From assembly GCF_002954355.1 (NCBI RefSeq), contig NZ_MQVV01000010.1, positions 1 through 64,000 of the forward strand: a stretch of 64,000 bases of DNA, in the 5' to 3' direction. The translations under genes were made by a program, and so were the position numbers. How positions within the stretch are numbered: position 1 is the first letter of the stretch; each line of letters starts with the position of its first letter. Below are positions 8,474-18,219 of the stretch, one piece after another. This DNA is from Nonlabens tegetincola. GTDB taxonomy: Bacteria; Bacteroidota; Bacteroidia; Flavobacteriales; Flavobacteriaceae. The notes beneath the pieces were generated by a model. The model was not told where the DNA came from. It did not search any database and saw only the letters and a program-made list of their open reading frames with translations.

Positions 8474-11323
8474 ATGACGAACGACGGAACCGACGATAAA
8501 AGACTGTTTTTACTAGATGCTTATGCTTTAATTTTTAGAGGATATTATGCTCTTATTAAAAATCCTAGAATCAATTCACAAGGCATGGATACCAGTGCCA
8601 TAATGGGATTTACTAACAGCCTTTTTGATGTTATAAGACGTGAAAAACCAGAATACCTAGCTGTTGCCTTTGACAAGGAAGGAAGTGCAGAGCGTACCGA
8701 ACTATATGCAGATTATAAAGCTAATCGTGACGAAACACCAGAAGCAATTAAAATAGCCGTACCCTACATACAACAAATATTAAAGGCAATGCATATTCCC
8801 ATTATCGAGGAAGCTGGTATCGAGGCCGATGATTTAATAGGTACTTTATCAAAACAAGCCGAAAAAGAAGGATTTACCGTTTACATGGTAACACCTGATA
8901 AGGATTATGCACAGTTAGTTTCTGACAATATCTACATGTATCGTCCTGCTCGCATGGGCAATGGGATAGAAATATGGGGCATTCCCGAAGTTCAAAAAAA
9001 GTTTGAAGTAGATCGACCTGAACAAGTAATCGACTATTTAGGAATGATGGGTGATGCCAGTGATAACATTCCAGGGTTACCTGGAGTAGGAGATAAAACT
9101 GCAAAAAAGTTTATTAAGGCCTATGGATCCATGGAAGGACTTTATGAAAACCTTGATCAACTTAAAGGTAAAATGAAAGAAAAAGTAGAAGCTAATAGAG
9201 AATTAGGTTTTCTTTCAAAACAGCTTGCAACCATTAAATTGGATTGTCCTGTTCAATTTAACGCAAGTAAATACACACTAGATGATCCAGATGTTGAGAA
9301 AGTTCATGAGATTTTTGATGAATTGGAATTTCGTCGTGCCAAAGAAACACTAGCCAAAATATTTGCTCCAGATAATGTCCCTGGTGTTAATTACAAAGAA
9401 GACAATAAAAAAACACCGTCTGATAACAGCACCAGTTCATCAAGTGGTCAATTTGATTTGTTTTCTACACCAGGATCAGGTACCGCTGCAGAGGCTGATG
9501 CCACTGGTCGTAATACACTTTCAACCACCGATCATTTGTACCAGATCGTGCAGCCTGGAATGGGGACAAAATTATTTATTCAGACCTTAATGAATCAAAA
9601 CAGCGTTTGTTTTGATACTGAAACCACAGGACTTGATCCTTTAATAGCTCAACTAGTAGGAATTGCATTTTCATGGGAAAAAGGTAAGGGTTATTACCTA
9701 CCTTTTCCAGAGGATCAAGAACAAGCCATAGAACTATTACAGCAGTTAAAACCATTTTTTGAATCTGATCAGATTGAAAAAGTTGGACAAAATTTGAAGT
9801 ACGATATTAAAGTACTAGACAAATATGAGGTTAAAGTAAAGGGCCCTATGTTTGACACTATGCTAGCGCACTATTTAATTAATCCTGACATGCGTCACAA
9901 TATGGATGTCCTAGCAGAGACCTACTTGAACTATACGCCACAAAGTATTACCGAATTAATTGGAAAGAAAGGTAAAAATCAAAAATCCATGCGCGACGTG
10001 GATTTGGATAAAGTAAAAGAATACGCCGTAGAGGATGCAGACATCACGTTCCAGCTTAAGGAATTTTTTATCAAAGAACTAGCTGCCGCTGGTACTGATA
10101 AGTTATTTCATGAAATAGAAATGCCACTTTTGAAGGTGCTTGCTGCTATGGAGATTGAAGGTATAAATCTTGATTGCGATTATTTAGATACGCTTTCGCG
10201 AAAGCTAACAGAAGACATAGCCCAGTTAGAATCCAACATATATGAAATTGCAGGTGAAGAATTTAACATAGGATCTCCTAAACAATTAGGAGAAATACTA
10301 TTTGGCAAAATGAAACTTGTCGATAAGCCGAAGAAAACTAAAACAGGACAATATTCTACTGCAGAAGATGTACTAAGTTATCTAGCTAAAGATCATCAAA
10401 TTGTTGCCAATGTTTTAGAATACCGAGGACTCACTAAACTTAAATCAACCTATGTAGACGCATTGCCTAATCAGGTGAATCAACAAACGAAACGCATACA
10501 CACTAACTACATGCAAACTGTAGCTGCAACGGGAAGATTAAGCTCCACAGATCCTAATTTACAAAACATACCTATACGTACTGAACGTGGCCGACAAGTG
10601 CGTAAGGCTTTTGTACCACGCAATGAAAATTACAGGCTTGTCGCGGCTGATTACTCCCAAATTGAATTGCGCATTATTGCAGCATTAAGTGAAGAGGAAA
10701 ACATGATTGCAGCTTTTCAAAACAATGAAGATATTCATGCCAGTACAGCAGCAAGGGTATTTAATGTTCCTATTCAAGATGTTACCCGTGAGCAACGTAG
10801 TAACGCAAAGACAGTGAACTTTGGGATTATTTATGGGGTAAGTGCATTTGGCTTAAGCAATCAGACAGATTTATCTCGTAGTGAAGCTAAAGAACTTATT
10901 GACACCTATTACGCAACTTATCCTAAGTTAAAAGCATACATGCAAGAACAAGTCGACTTTGCTAGAGAGAATGGATATGTAGAAACTGTGTTAGGTCGTA
11001 GACGCTACTTGAAGGATATAAATAGTTCTAATGCTGTTGTTCGAGGCGCTGCTGAACGAAATGCAGTGAACGCACCTATTCAAGGTAGTGCTGCTGACAT
11101 CATTAAGTTAGCCATGATCAATATTCACAACAAGTTTGAAGCATTAAATTGCAAATCAAAAATGCTACTTCAGGTGCATGATGAATTAGTCTTTGATATT
11201 CATGATGATGAATTAGAAAACATGAAAAAACTCATTAAAACAGAAATGGAAAATGCCTATAAAATGAGTGTACCTCTAGATGTTGAAGTTGGTTTAGGAA
11301 ATGATTGGTTAGAGGCGCATTAA
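8474..11323 (+). CDS. polA: DNA polymerase I
   Basis: A 949-residue family A polymerase used for Okazaki fragment processing and gap filling in repair. The order is: 5'-3' nuclease domain (about 1-300, with DAYALIFRGYYAL and the GDASDNIPGLPGVGDK helix-hairpin-helix), a low-complexity Ser/Thr linker near 310-340, a 3'-5' exonuclease domain with an intact FDTETTGLDP motif near 380, and the polymerase domain with DYSQIELR near 725 and VHDELVF near 901. All catalytic acidic residues appear present, so proofreading is probably active. The interspersed palindrome at 10192 encodes TLSRKL within the linker to the polymerase domain. Its stop is 17 bases before the esterase start. Confidence 0.97.
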   Translation: MTNDGTDDKRLFLLDAYALIFRGYYALIKNPRINSQGMDTSAIMGFTNSLFDVIRREKPEYLAVAFDKEGSAERTELYADYKANRDETPEAIKIAVPYIQQILKAMHIPIIEEAGIEADDLIGTLSKQAEKEGFTVYMVTPDKDYAQLVSDNIYMYRPARMGNGIEIWGIPEVQKKFEVDRPEQVIDYLGMMGDASDNIPGLPGVGDKTAKKFIKAYGSMEGLYENLDQLKGKMKEKVEANRELGFLSKQLATIKLDCPVQFNASKYTLDDPDVEKVHEIFDELEFRRAKETLAKIFAPDNVPGVNYKEDNKKTPSDNSTSSSSGQFDLFSTPGSGTAAEADATGRNTLSTTDHLYQIVQPGMGTKLFIQTLMNQNSVCFDTETTGLDPLIAQLVGIAFSWEKGKGYYLPFPEDQEQAIELLQQLKPFFESDQIEKVGQNLKYDIKVLDKYEVKVKGPMFDTMLAHYLINPDMRHNMDVLAETYLNYTPQSITELIGKKGKNQKSMRDVDLDKVKEYAVEDADITFQLKEFFIKELAAAGTDKLFHEIEMPLLKVLAAMEIEGINLDCDYLDTLSRKLTEDIAQLESNIYEIAGEEFNIGSPKQLGEILFGKMKLVDKPKKTKTGQYSTAEDVLSYLAKDHQIVANVLEYRGLTKLKSTYVDALPNQVNQQTKRIHTNYMQTVAATGRLSSTDPNLQNIPIRTERGRQVRKAFVPRNENYRLVAADYSQIELRIIAALSEEENMIAAFQNNEDIHASTAARVFNVPIQDVTREQRSNAKTVNFGIIYGVSAFGLSNQTDLSRSEAKELIDTYYATYPKLKAYMQEQVDFARENGYVETVLGRRRYLKDINSSNAVVRGAAERNAVNAPIQGSAADIIKLAMINIHNKFEALNCKSKMLLQVHDELVFDIHDDELENMKKLIKTEMENAYKMSVPLDVEVGLGNDWLEAH
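10192..10205. repeat. Interspersed palindrome, exact
   Basis: Inside polA; translated as LSRK. Confidence 0.95.
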
Positions 11324-11340
11324 GTCAAAAAAAGATCTCG

Positions 11341-12270
11341 ATGAAAACAGCTTTTATCTTAATAATTACTTTGATGAGTTTATCGTGTACTCATTCTCAA
11401 GAGGATTTACCAGAGGTATCCCAAGGTAGTATTCAACGAATTCCTGATTTTAAATCAAATTACGTTACAGCTAGGAATATTGATATATGGTTGCCAGATG
11501 ATTATTCTAATAATAAAAGGTATTCAGTTTTATACATGCACGATGGTCAAATGCTATACGATGCTGAAGGATCGTGGAATAAACAGTCATGGGAAATGGA
11601 TGAGGCTGCACGTCAACTCTATAAGAGAGATGCATGTTCAAAGGAATTTATTATTGTAGGTATTTGGAATGGTGGTGAAACTAGACATAGTGATTATTTC
11701 CCACAAAAACCTTTTGAAATGCTTACTGAAGATGAAAGAAATATTGTAAGCGAACAATTAAAACAGTCGCATGTTCCTCTTGAATCTAGCTTTACTCCAA
11801 CTTCGGATAATTATTTGAAATTCATAGTGCGTGAGTTAAAACCTCACATTGATGAGATGTTCAATACCTATACAGATAAAGACAACACCTTTATTGCAGG
11901 CAGCAGTATGGGTGGCTTGATTTCTATGTATGCTCTATGTGAATATCCACAAGTTTTTGGAGGTGCTGCATGTCTTTCAACTCACTGGCCTGGAACGTTT
12001 ACTTTGGAAAACAATCCTATTCCAAACGCCTTCAAACAATACTTAAAAAACAATCTTCCAGATCCAGCTACACACAAATTATATTTTGACTGTGGTGATG
12101 AAACTTTGGATGCCCTATATCCAGAGATTCAAAAAGAGGTTGATTTCATTGTTAAAGAGAAAGGTTACACTGCTAAAAATTGGAGAACGGGATACTTCCC
12201 TGGAGAGAATCACAGCGAAAATGCTTGGAGAGATAGGGTTATTATCCCTTTAGAATTTCTTTTTCAATAG
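11341..12270 (+). CDS. Esterase-like alpha/beta-hydrolase lipoprotein
   Basis: About 309 residues. I chose the ATG at 11341 over the earlier in-frame codon inside polA because it gives a clean lipoprotein signal, with a lipobox (MSLSC) placing the lipidated Cys near residue 18. The body matches the esterase D / enterochelin-esterase family (PF00756): DIWLPDDY near the N-terminus, the nucleophile elbow GSSMGG near residue 198, and a likely catalytic His near the C-terminus (GENHSENAW). It is probably anchored in the cell envelope. The substrate is unknown; acyl or sugar-ester hydrolysis is typical. It lies 17 bases after polA and may be read from the same transcript. Confidence 0.85.
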   Translation: MKTAFILIITLMSLSCTHSQEDLPEVSQGSIQRIPDFKSNYVTARNIDIWLPDDYSNNKRYSVLYMHDGQMLYDAEGSWNKQSWEMDEAARQLYKRDACSKEFIIVGIWNGGETRHSDYFPQKPFEMLTEDERNIVSEQLKQSHVPLESSFTPTSDNYLKFIVRELKPHIDEMFNTYTDKDNTFIAGSSMGGLISMYALCEYPQVFGGAACLSTHWPGTFTLENNPIPNAFKQYLKNNLPDPATHKLYFDCGDETLDALYPEIQKEVDFIVKEKGYTAKNWRTGYFPGENHSENAWRDRVIIPLEFLFQ

Positions 12271-12313
12271 TTACCTAATAAATAGAACGTGATTTTTTTG
12301 ACACACCTGTTTA

Positions 12314-13882
12314 TTAGTGATGAATAATAACTTTATCGGTTATAACAATATCATCTATTCTTGCCTTAAGTAAATAAGTTCCATTACTTAATTGAGAAAC
12401 ATCAATAGTTCCTATATTATTTTGATTGAAATAAACCTGTTTTCCCATCATATCAAAAATATATAACTCATCTATGGTTTTTGAAGATGTTATGATAATC
12501 CTTTCTTTTGCAGGGTTTGGATATAATTTTAAGGTATAACTAGATTCATCATCTAGTGATAGCACATTTTGATAAATACGTACATAGTCAATTTGCATAT
12601 CACTTTGCACAAAATTAGGATCTACCGTTCCAGCAATACCACCCATGGCTACATTCAATAATAAATATTGATCTGCATCAAATGGCCAAGTATCGACATT
12701 GCGTATAGTAGGGTTATAGGTATAAAAAGGAACATCATCTATCAGAAACGTTATTTGTTGTGGCGACCAGTTTACCGAATATATATGAAACGTATTTGCA
12801 ACATCTGATAACATAAACGGCTGATAATTCATGGTTGCTCCAAAACATCCTGAACAATTTGTATGTAAGGCCGCAGAAACTTGGTTTACCGGCCCTAATC
12901 CATGTTCCATAATATCGATTTCCCCACACAAAGGCCAATTAGTTGTACCGAACTGGCTGTCCCAATAACCACCATCTTCATTTATATTTTTACTTAACAT
13001 CCAAATAGCTGGCCACGTACCATCACCAATTGGTAGTTTAGCCCTTACGTCTACTCTACCATGAGTAAACGCAAACTTAGAATTCAATCTAGCACTAGTA
13101 TATTGTTTCGTCTCACCTTGATCAGTAAAATTTTCTCTTTTTGCAACTATATGCAGCATTCCATTTTCTACATAAGAATTATCTAATCGATTTGTATAGT
13201 GCTGAATCTCGCCGTTTGCCCATCCTGTTGGAGTAATCATTTGTGTTTGATGAAACCACTTTGTTGGATCAACAGGGTTATTGAAACCAGGTGTATTAAA
13301 TTCATCTGACCAGACAAGATCTGTATAGACTACATCAATAGGATTAGGTGGTGGAGATACGACAGCATTGTTATCGATATCGTCTATGAGGTAGGTTCCA
13401 GGCGTTAAGGAACCACCATCGATAAACAAGGTTATCCGACTGTAAGTACCCGTTCCAGTAACTGTATTTCCTGTAGCAGTTTCTGTAGCATTTGAAAAAT
13501 CAAAATTGAGTGTTGCCCAAGAATTTTGAGAATTAACTACTGTTGTACTGACTTCAATATCAGTATTTATTCCATTCTCAAGTTTTACTATAATGTTGTG
13601 ACTATTTGGATCAAAGGCATAAAATCTCAGAGATAGATTTGGATCGTTATCTAAATCTACAGGTGTTCCTAAATCAATAAAAAACCCTTGATAAGCAGCA
13701 GCACCATTATTGAAAAATTCACCCACTTGGTTACCTGCTTGTGAAGGATCACCTCTAAAGGAAAATCCTGATCCCGAAAACGAAGAAAAAGGAAAAGAAT
13801 TGTTTTCAAAATCTAACGGTAATTGCTGGCTATTGGACCAACAAAATCCTATAATAAAGAAGAAAAGACTATAAATTTTCAT
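12314..13882 (-). CDS. Secreted GH16 endo-beta-glucanase with T9SS sorting domain
   Basis: A 522-residue exported enzyme. A signal peptide (about 1-18) is followed by an N-terminal beta-sandwich that resembles a carbohydrate-binding module (about 20-175). The GH16 domain (about 185-425) has the active-site motif GEIDIMEHG near 320, which holds both catalytic Glu residues. The last 80 residues are a type A T9SS sorting domain (starting near YPNPAKERI), so the protein is secreted or surface-attached through the Por system. GH16 enzymes of marine flavobacteria commonly cut laminarin or other beta-1,3-glucans; the exact substrate is inference. No SusC/D-like genes lie nearby, so this is not an obvious polysaccharide-utilisation locus. 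Confidence 0.9.
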   Translation of the reverse strand: MKIYSLFFFIIGFCWSNSQQLPLDFENNSFPFSSFSGSGFSFRGDPSQAGNQVGEFFNNGAAAYQGFFIDLGTPVDLDNDPNLSLRFYAFDPNSHNIIVKLENGINTDIEVSTTVVNSQNSWATLNFDFSNATETATGNTVTGTGTYSRITLFIDGGSLTPGTYLIDDIDNNAVVSPPPNPIDVVYTDLVWSDEFNTPGFNNPVDPTKWFHQTQMITPTGWANGEIQHYTNRLDNSYVENGMLHIVAKRENFTDQGETKQYTSARLNSKFAFTHGRVDVRAKLPIGDGTWPAIWMLSKNINEDGGYWDSQFGTTNWPLCGEIDIMEHGLGPVNQVSAALHTNCSGCFGATMNYQPFMLSDVANTFHIYSVNWSPQQITFLIDDVPFYTYNPTIRNVDTWPFDADQYLLLNVAMGGIAGTVDPNFVQSDMQIDYVRIYQNVLSLDDESSYTLKLYPNPAKERIIITSSKTIDELYIFDMMGKQVYFNQNNIGTIDVSQLSNGTYLLKARIDDIVITDKVIIHH

Positions 13883-14024
13883 GTATCAAATGTAACTGAA
13901 CCAGCATACACGACACCTATTTACCACCTCTACAAAAACTATACAGAGGTGCTACTATTTACTTTTCCTTACTTTTTTTCTTCAAATAAACATGCTTCAA
14001 CTCAAATCATAGATTTATATAAGT

Positions 14025-14825
14025 CTATCTATAAGCTTTATACATTACCACGATCTGATTCTCTCTACTATTAGTGCTAGATCCCGCAAGGAATCTATCT
14101 ACATTAATCGTAAATCCATCGGTATCAAAAGAAGTCATTGAGGCTCTTATCAAGCCTTCTTGAGCATCTGTACCGCCAGTAGCTGATCCATTATCGTGAA
14201 TAGGCTCTCCATTATTATTTACAAATAATGCGGCAAAACAATGGTTAGTAGAAGAATAAGTTCCAATGTTATTTATACTGGAGCCACTCAAACCAGTTGC
14301 CATTGCATATTGATCTATGGTACCACCATTATTTTGGGCAAAACCAGTTGTCATTCCACCAGCCATTCTAATATCATTGCTATTATTTTGACTAGATCGA
14401 GACGCTCCTTCGTTAGCTGTTTGCACCCTATTTATCGCAACAAATTCAACACTAGATGGCTCAAATCCTACACCTGTAACAGATACTGATCCACTGCTTG
14501 TTATTGTTATTGTTCCAAAGTGAATTTGTTTTTCTCTATCTGTAGTCATAAGTGCCCAACTACCGCTTTCAAAAATAAAAATTCCTGCAGGTGTTAAACC
14601 GCCTGTTCCTGTGTTGTAAACAATAGTACCATCGGCGATAGGACCTCCATTAGGATTTATTATAGTAGTGTTATCCGTATTGGATGAAAGCGCTATTCTA
14701 GGTAATAAAACACCCGTATTGGAAGAAACTATATCGAGCACTCCTTCTGGTGAACTAGTATTAAGACCAACTTGAGAAAAAACAACAAAAGGAACTAGAA
14801 AAAATAGAATTTTTAGGGACTTCAT
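14025..14825 (-). CDS. Exported hypothetical protein of the SPEGVLDI type
   Basis: A 266-residue protein with a signal peptide (about 1-18) ending at VFSQ. The mature start, VGLNTSSPEGVLDI followed by GVLLPRIAL, is a module often seen at the N-terminus of exported Bacteroidota proteins of unknown function, some of which resemble fibre or phage-tail proteins. The rest is rich in Gly, Ser, Thr and Asn, as expected for a beta-structured surface protein. No cysteines or catalytic motifs and no obvious C-terminal T9SS domain are visible. It lies between two T9SS cargo genes on the same strand but is separated by gaps of 140-150 bases, so it is probably its own unit. Confidence 0.7.
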   Translation of the reverse strand: MKSLKILFFLVPFVVFSQVGLNTSSPEGVLDIVSSNTGVLLPRIALSSNTDNTTIINPNGGPIADGTIVYNTGTGGLTPAGIFIFESGSWALMTTDREKQIHFGTITITSSGSVSVTGVGFEPSSVEFVAINRVQTANEGASRSSQNNSNDIRMAGGMTTGFAQNNGGTIDQYAMATGLSGSSINNIGTYSSTNHCFAALFVNNNGEPIHDNGSATGGTDAQEGLIRASMTSFDTDGFTINVDRFLAGSSTNSRENQIVVMYKAYR

Positions 14826-14976
14826 AATACGTTTTCTTTTAAAATCAACGCAAATAAAGTTTCTATAGACGAAAGGACAAAAAAAATAATTATCAATTGT
14901 TAACCATTGTTTTTAATCGAATTTAACACCGTTTTAATCGGTGAATTCAATTAAAATAAATGCGATTCATCGATTT

Positions 14977-17073
14977 TTATCTAACCAGAGCAAAACTTCC
15001 TGAAACCTTTGGTCTATTTTCAATCTCTAGTGTAAACCAATAAGTGGATGAAGGTAAAGGGTTACCATTATACGTACCATCCCAACCTACTGTATCTGGC
15101 GATAGCTGCTTAAGTAACTTACCATGACGATCATAAATAAAAAGTTGAGCTCCTGGATATTCTTTAAGTCCGTCAAATGTCCAGTAATCATTAAAGCCAT
15201 CTTGATTTGGAGTAAAAAAACGTTGATAATCCAATGTTACAAAAGTGGCAAAAATTACACCACATCCGTTTCTATCTCTCACCCTTAGATCATGATAGCC
15301 TTTGTACAATCCATCAAAGAAATTAGAACTTTGATAAGCACCGTCATCTACTGAAAATTCGTAGTCTCCAGAACCGCTTACCAGTATTGTAGCTGTATTA
15401 TCGCCATTTCTAAAATCCTGAGTGATGATTTCATCAATAGTAGCTTTTGAAGATGGTAGAGCCTCGATAGTCAGCTGAGAGGTACATCCCTCATTGTTTG
15501 TAACAGTTACCGTATAAGATCCCGGTGAGAGTACATCAATTGTGTTGGTGTCTTGTCCACTTTCACCTGTACTCCATTCATAGAATTCAAATCCAAATTC
15601 CACACCTATAGTAATAGGCTGTGTATTCTCTTCGCATATAATTATTGGGTCCTGCATCCTTAAGTCAGGCGTTCTATTCAATACAACATTAAAATCTAAA
15701 TCAGTAAAGCATCCTGAATTTACATCAGTAACACGAGAAAAAATACTAGTAACAGGTTGTGAAATTTGCGGTGTACCCGATAAGTTATTGGTAGGTACTG
15801 AGCGATCATTATTAGTTAGATAATGCCTTACTTCAAATAAATTTGGGTCTAAAGCACCAAGTATCTCAGACGTTAAATCACTTAAAATAATTTGCTCTAA
15901 CCCATCATTTTCTATATCACAAACAAGATAATTATTAGGATTTTGCACAACTGGAGGATTATACAGTCTCAAAGGAACTCGAACCACAGAATCACAAATA
16001 ATACCTGCTGGATCGGTAACCTTTAAAAAATAAAAAGTTTGTGTGGTAGTAGCTGTAACATTTGGATTTATAGGATTGGTGTCGTTAAAAGCATCTTGTT
16101 CAGTATCATGATAGGTAATGTTGTACGAACTCGCATTTGCTACAAATAAATCTACATTTGCCGCAAGATCATAAGACTCTGTATTATTAACTGAGCATAC
16201 AACTACTTCATCAAGATCATTAGGTATGCCATTTTCATCAACCACAATTTCAAACTCTGTAAAGTCAGTACAATTTGAGTCAGTACGTTCAATTCTAGCA
16301 AATACTGAAAAAGTACTTGTTGAATTTGTATAAGGAAATGATAATGCACCAGTACCTATATTAGCATCATTCAAGCTTTCGTGGTAAGTTACTATTACGT
16401 TGGATTGACCATTTATAATAGTAGCGTCAAACTGGGTAAAATCAAACTCTCTAATTCCGTCTTGTGGCCCTAGGTTATCACAATACTCTTGATCTTGTAC
16501 AGGATGTGCTATAGGACCTGGCGGCAAGGTTGCCGTTCCTCCAGGATTAAGTTGAAATCCTCCTGTACCTACTGCAAGTCCTACAATAATATAATATACT
16601 TCACCAGCTGTAGCATCAATCTCTCTTAAATATCCATTCCCATTTGCACCAGGACCTTCTGTTACATCAGTCTCTGTATCATTTAATCCTGTGTTACTTG
16701 AAACACCAGCACGTTGTGGGTTTGTACTGCTACATCTAATTGCAGCTCCCAAATTATTACAATCTGTCACAGGTCCAAAGACAGCGAAATCATAATCAGC
16801 ATATGCAACATCGGGCACCAAATCAAATCTAAAGCTTCCCGTATTTTCAATTTCCACCCTAAACCAGGCCTGATCTACCGGAAAATCATAACAAAAAGGC
16901 ACTTGATTGTTGGGGCTTGCAAAATCATTGGTCCCAGCTCCTGATGGTGTTAATCCTAAATCTGTATTACCACAAAGTAAAATGGCATTGGTACAATCAT
17001 TGGGATTTTGAGCAACCGAGGAAAAACCAATCACTAAACAAATAAAAAACTGTAAAAATTTAAAACGCTTCAT
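14977..17073 (-). CDS. Large exported protein with gliding-motility-type (type B) T9SS C-terminal domain
   Basis: 698 residues. A signal peptide (about 1-21) is followed by a region with NDCTNAILLCGN, typical of cell-surface proteins of this phylum. Ig-like/PKD-like repeats follow, with sentence-like motifs such as VCDIENDG. The C-terminal ~85 residues are a CHU_C / type B T9SS sorting domain (FFTPNQDGFNDYW, IYDRHGKLL, W-D-G-x-Y-N-G, STYWF). Such proteins are exported by T9SS and may act as adhesins at the surface; SprF/PorP-like partners are usually needed but are not in this window. Specific ligand unknown. Confidence 0.88.
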   Translation of the reverse strand: MKRFKFLQFFICLVIGFSSVAQNPNDCTNAILLCGNTDLGLTPSGAGTNDFASPNNQVPFCYDFPVDQAWFRVEIENTGSFRFDLVPDVAYADYDFAVFGPVTDCNNLGAAIRCSSTNPQRAGVSSNTGLNDTETDVTEGPGANGNGYLREIDATAGEVYYIIVGLAVGTGGFQLNPGGTATLPPGPIAHPVQDQEYCDNLGPQDGIREFDFTQFDATIINGQSNVIVTYHESLNDANIGTGALSFPYTNSTSTFSVFARIERTDSNCTDFTEFEIVVDENGIPNDLDEVVVCSVNNTESYDLAANVDLFVANASSYNITYHDTEQDAFNDTNPINPNVTATTTQTFYFLKVTDPAGIICDSVVRVPLRLYNPPVVQNPNNYLVCDIENDGLEQIILSDLTSEILGALDPNLFEVRHYLTNNDRSVPTNNLSGTPQISQPVTSIFSRVTDVNSGCFTDLDFNVVLNRTPDLRMQDPIIICEENTQPITIGVEFGFEFYEWSTGESGQDTNTIDVLSPGSYTVTVTNNEGCTSQLTIEALPSSKATIDEIITQDFRNGDNTATILVSGSGDYEFSVDDGAYQSSNFFDGLYKGYHDLRVRDRNGCGVIFATFVTLDYQRFFTPNQDGFNDYWTFDGLKEYPGAQLFIYDRHGKLLKQLSPDTVGWDGTYNGNPLPSSTYWFTLEIENRPKVSGSFALVR

Positions 17074-17092
17074 TTAGTAAAAATAGGTTTAA

Positions 17093-18175
17093 TTATTTAA
17101 CCAGTACGTGTAATAAATGATGCAATTCCTCGAGAGTATTCAAATAACAAAAACTCACTCTTATACCGGGACCTCGTAACGAGGTAATAATATTTGAATC
17201 AAGCAACTTTTGATACAAGTGTTCATCACCATTAATGTTAAATATACCTGAATGGGATTCTCTGTGCATGACAGATGGATCTAACAACTTACGCTGCTTA
17301 AATTCTTGAAATACATTCTTGGACAATGTTTTATGCCTTAAATCAATATTTTGAATTCCTATTTTTTCTACTTCTTTTAAAGCTAGATTCAATGAAGATA
17401 TAGCTAGCAAATCAACATGTCCTGGCTCAAACTGCTGTATCATTAAACTGCGATTATCCTGACGAGTATTTATAAGTTGATTTAAATGACTAGATACCTT
17501 TGAATATGAATCTGGTTGAATTGAAATAAATCCTATTCCATCACCTGCGTGTAGCCATTTGTAACAACTTGCGATGATTATATCTATTCCGCTTTCGCGA
17601 AAGCGGAACTCCTCACATCCCACGTATTGAGTTAAATCTGCAATAAAAACCGTATCGGGAAATTCATGTTTAAGTTGCTTTATAAATTCATTGTTTAATT
17701 GAATTCCAGAAATATATTGAACCATACTAAAGCAGAAAAAATCAGGAGCTTCCTCTCTAAAAGCTTCTAGGATTTTCTGCTCAATTTCATTGTCTATAGT
17801 AACATATTGAGTAATAAAACCTCGTTGCCTTACAGCGTCGTTAAGTGATGGGTAATCATTTTCAATTAATAAAAATTTAGATTCCTTATCCAGAGTATGC
17901 AAAACGTGAATAAAAGCTTGTGAAAAATTAGGGACAAAAGCTGTGTAATCAATATGTGAATCAAGAAATTGCGATAGACGTTTCCTGCAGGTATCAATCA
18001 AATTACTGGAAAGGTTAGTAAACTTTGATCCTTCATCTCTTAATTGATGTAGTATGTGAATGCGTTCATTAATGACCGCTTGAGAAAGCAACCCGTGATT
18101 AGCCACATTTAAATAAGTGTACCTATTAAGAATGGGGTAAGCTGCTCTTAAATTCTTGATAAGGGATGAGTCCAT
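17093..18175 (-). CDS. Aminotransferase class V-like PLP enzyme
   Basis: A 360-residue fold-type I PLP enzyme of the class V family (cysteine desulfurase, kynureninase and isopenicillin epimerase relatives). Residues that stand out are D180 (ring-nitrogen contact) and the probable Schiff-base lysine K206 in SCYKWLHAGDG. Family-level assignment is firm but the reaction is not: no conserved active-site Cys for desulfurase chemistry is evident. The palindrome at 17591 encodes RFRES at 191-195, next to the cofactor-binding segment, so this protein tolerates the repeat on a likely surface turn. It is divergent from the 2TM-DHFR gene. Confidence 0.8.
   Translation of the reverse strand: MDSSLIKNLRAAYPILNRYTYLNVANHGLLSQAVINERIHILHQLRDEGSKFTNLSSNLIDTCRKRLSQFLDSHIDYTAFVPNFSQAFIHVLHTLDKESKFLLIENDYPSLNDAVRQRGFITQYVTIDNEIEQKILEAFREEAPDFFCFSMVQYISGIQLNNEFIKQLKHEFPDTVFIADLTQYVGCEEFRFRESGIDIIIASCYKWLHAGDGIGFISIQPDSYSKVSSHLNQLINTRQDNRSLMIQQFEPGHVDLLAISSLNLALKEVEKIGIQNIDLRHKTLSKNVFQEFKQRKLLDPSVMHRESHSGIFNINGDEHLYQKLLDSNIITSLRGPGIRVSFCYLNTLEELHHLLHVLVK
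17591..17604. repeat. Interspersed palindrome, exact
   Basis: Inside the class V aminotransferase; translated as FRES. Confidence 0.95.
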
Positions 18176-18190
18176 AAAGTCTTTATACTG

Positions 18191-18198
18191 TACATTTG
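18191..18198 (+). promoter_or_regulatory. Probable -7 promoter box (TACATTTG) of the 2TM-DHFR gene
   Basis: Matches the Bacteroidota TAnnTTTG box and lies 21 bases before the ATG at 18220. It argues against a start at 18196, which would fall inside the box. No clear TTG -33 element is visible upstream. Confidence 0.55.
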
Positions 18199-18219
18199 AG
18201 TATAAAAATACAACTAATC

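Noticed and set aside
12271-12313. Rho-independent terminator after the esterase gene (CTAATAAA ... TTTATTAG)
   Set aside because: Short AT-only arms with a long loop and no T-run after the stem; too weak to call.
13823-14074. Open frame of 83 codons on the plus strand in the gap around 13.9 kb
   Set aside because: It overlaps the 5' end of the GH16 gene and the 3' end of the next gene in antisense, has no promoter or ribosome site and no recognisable protein pattern.
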